DNA of 54,271 nucleotides from Hadesarchaea archaeon (GTDB lineage: Archaea; Hadarchaeota; Hadarchaeia; Hadarchaeales; WYZ-LMO6). The position numbers and the translations under genes are program-made. Positions within the stretch are counted from its first letter, which is position 1; each line of letters starts with the position of its first letter. This document shows positions 54,146 through 54,271 of the stretch, one piece after another. The notes beneath the pieces were generated by a model. That model saw only the letters and a list, made by a program, of their open reading frames with translations. It was not told the origin of the DNA and did not search any database. The stretch lies in the NCBI GenBank assembly GCA_029259185.1, contig JAPDJF010000001.1:73156-127426 (forward strand). Reading direction: 5' to 3'.

Positions 54146-54176
54146 TCAACTACCCCTCCCTAAAGGAAGGGGCTTG
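54146..54176 (-). repeat. IS200/IS605-type right-end hairpin, copy 2
   Basis: Thirty-one bases identical to 2286-2316. On the reverse strand it overlaps the last codons of the TnpB gene at the window edge and ends GTAGTTGAC, so it is the right end of that element. This region would also encode the guide-RNA 3' end in TnpB systems. Confidence 0.85.
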
Positions 54177-54271
54177 TCCCCGAGGTGGAACCGAAATGTC
54201 CCAAAAACCCCGGAACAATAGGCCGGTTGACGGCGGCCCTAGCGGCGATGTTGAGCGCCGCAACGTGGTCG
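54160..54271 (-). CDS. tnpB: TnpB (IS200/IS605 family), C-terminal end, partial
   Basis: The reverse-strand frame runs from the window edge to TAG at 54160: DHVAALNIAARAAVNRPIVP, then GFLGHFGSTSGTSPFL. DHVAALNIAAR is the last RuvC-like motif of TnpB, with the catalytic Asp at its start. Only 36 residues are visible, so integrity cannot be judged, but this stretch has no frameshift. TnpB is an RNA-guided nuclease that helps its insertion sequence persist. Confidence 0.85.
   Translation of the reverse strand, partial: DHVAALNIAARAAVNRPIVPGFLGHFGSTSGTSPFL

Overview
The window is archaeal. It encodes archaeal-type ribosomal proteins (S2, S6e, S15, S28e, L7Ae, L24e), initiation factors aIF2-gamma and aIF5B, Rpo7, Spt4, the KEOPS proteins Kae1 and Bud32, Hel308, a Hef-like helicase, diphthine synthase, the CTP-dependent riboflavin kinase and archaeal isoprenoid genes. 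Many genes have an A/T-rich TATA-like element 24-29 nt before the start codon, which suggests leaderless transcripts. Coding strands are rich in G and A, as is common in thermophiles. No rRNA is present, so the lineage cannot be fixed. A thermophilic euryarchaeote-like organism, possibly of an uncultivated order, is the most I would claim.

Layout. 1-7 kb: 3' part of moeA, aIF2-gamma, a small Cys-rich protein, a reverse-strand rpe / split transketolase operon, then kae1, bud32, rdgB, rpsO and a RecJ-like nuclease. 9.3-18.7 kb: enolase, then a tight run rpsB-memo-ipk-fni-rnj-idsA-gltX-afpA that joins translation, RNA decay and isoprenoid synthesis; mevalonate kinase is absent from the slot where many archaea have it. 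18.7-22.3 kb: rpl7ae-rps28e-rpl24e, insertion-sequence debris where ndk often lies, infB and rps6e. 22.4-24.9 kb: decayed IS607 and IS200/IS605-type remnants around endonuclease V and a small zinc protein. 24.9-29.3 kb: a primase-like AEP protein, an Ldh2-family dehydrogenase, pgk and a bacterial-type gap. 29.4-32.3 kb: a complete-looking riboflavin operon (rbkR-ribB-ribC-ribH-arfB) in which two genes seem to lack AUG/GUG/UUG starts. 32.8-41.5 kb: dph5, a PIN protein, rpo7-spt4, FBP aldolase/phosphatase, hel308, elp3, a phosphoesterase and a PRC-barrel protein. 41.5-44.6 kb: transposase debris, thioredoxin reductase, tRNA-Leu(CAG) and a degenerate segment next to the tRNA. 44.7-48.7 kb: reverse-strand ubiX-ubiD-aconitase X (large, small) followed by a PqqD-like protein. 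48.8-54.1 kb: an ADP-forming acyl-CoA synthetase alpha-like protein, an unknown 112-aa protein, a Hef-like helicase without nuclease domain, prephenate dehydratase and a PemK/MazF-like protein. The right edge cuts into a reverse-strand TnpB gene.

How it fits together. IPK, type 2 IPP isomerase and a GGPP synthase-like gene in one cluster, with the aconitase X/UbiD/UbiX operon 30 kb away, together supply most of the modified archaeal mevalonate route from phosphomevalonate to GGPP. Enolase, PGK, GAPDH and FBP aldolase/phosphatase give a gluconeogenic backbone, and Rpe plus split transketolase make pentose phosphates. The riboflavin operon carries its own putative regulator-kinase. Insertion sequences have eroded several intergenic regions, and one IS end supplies the last codons and the stop of aIF2-gamma.
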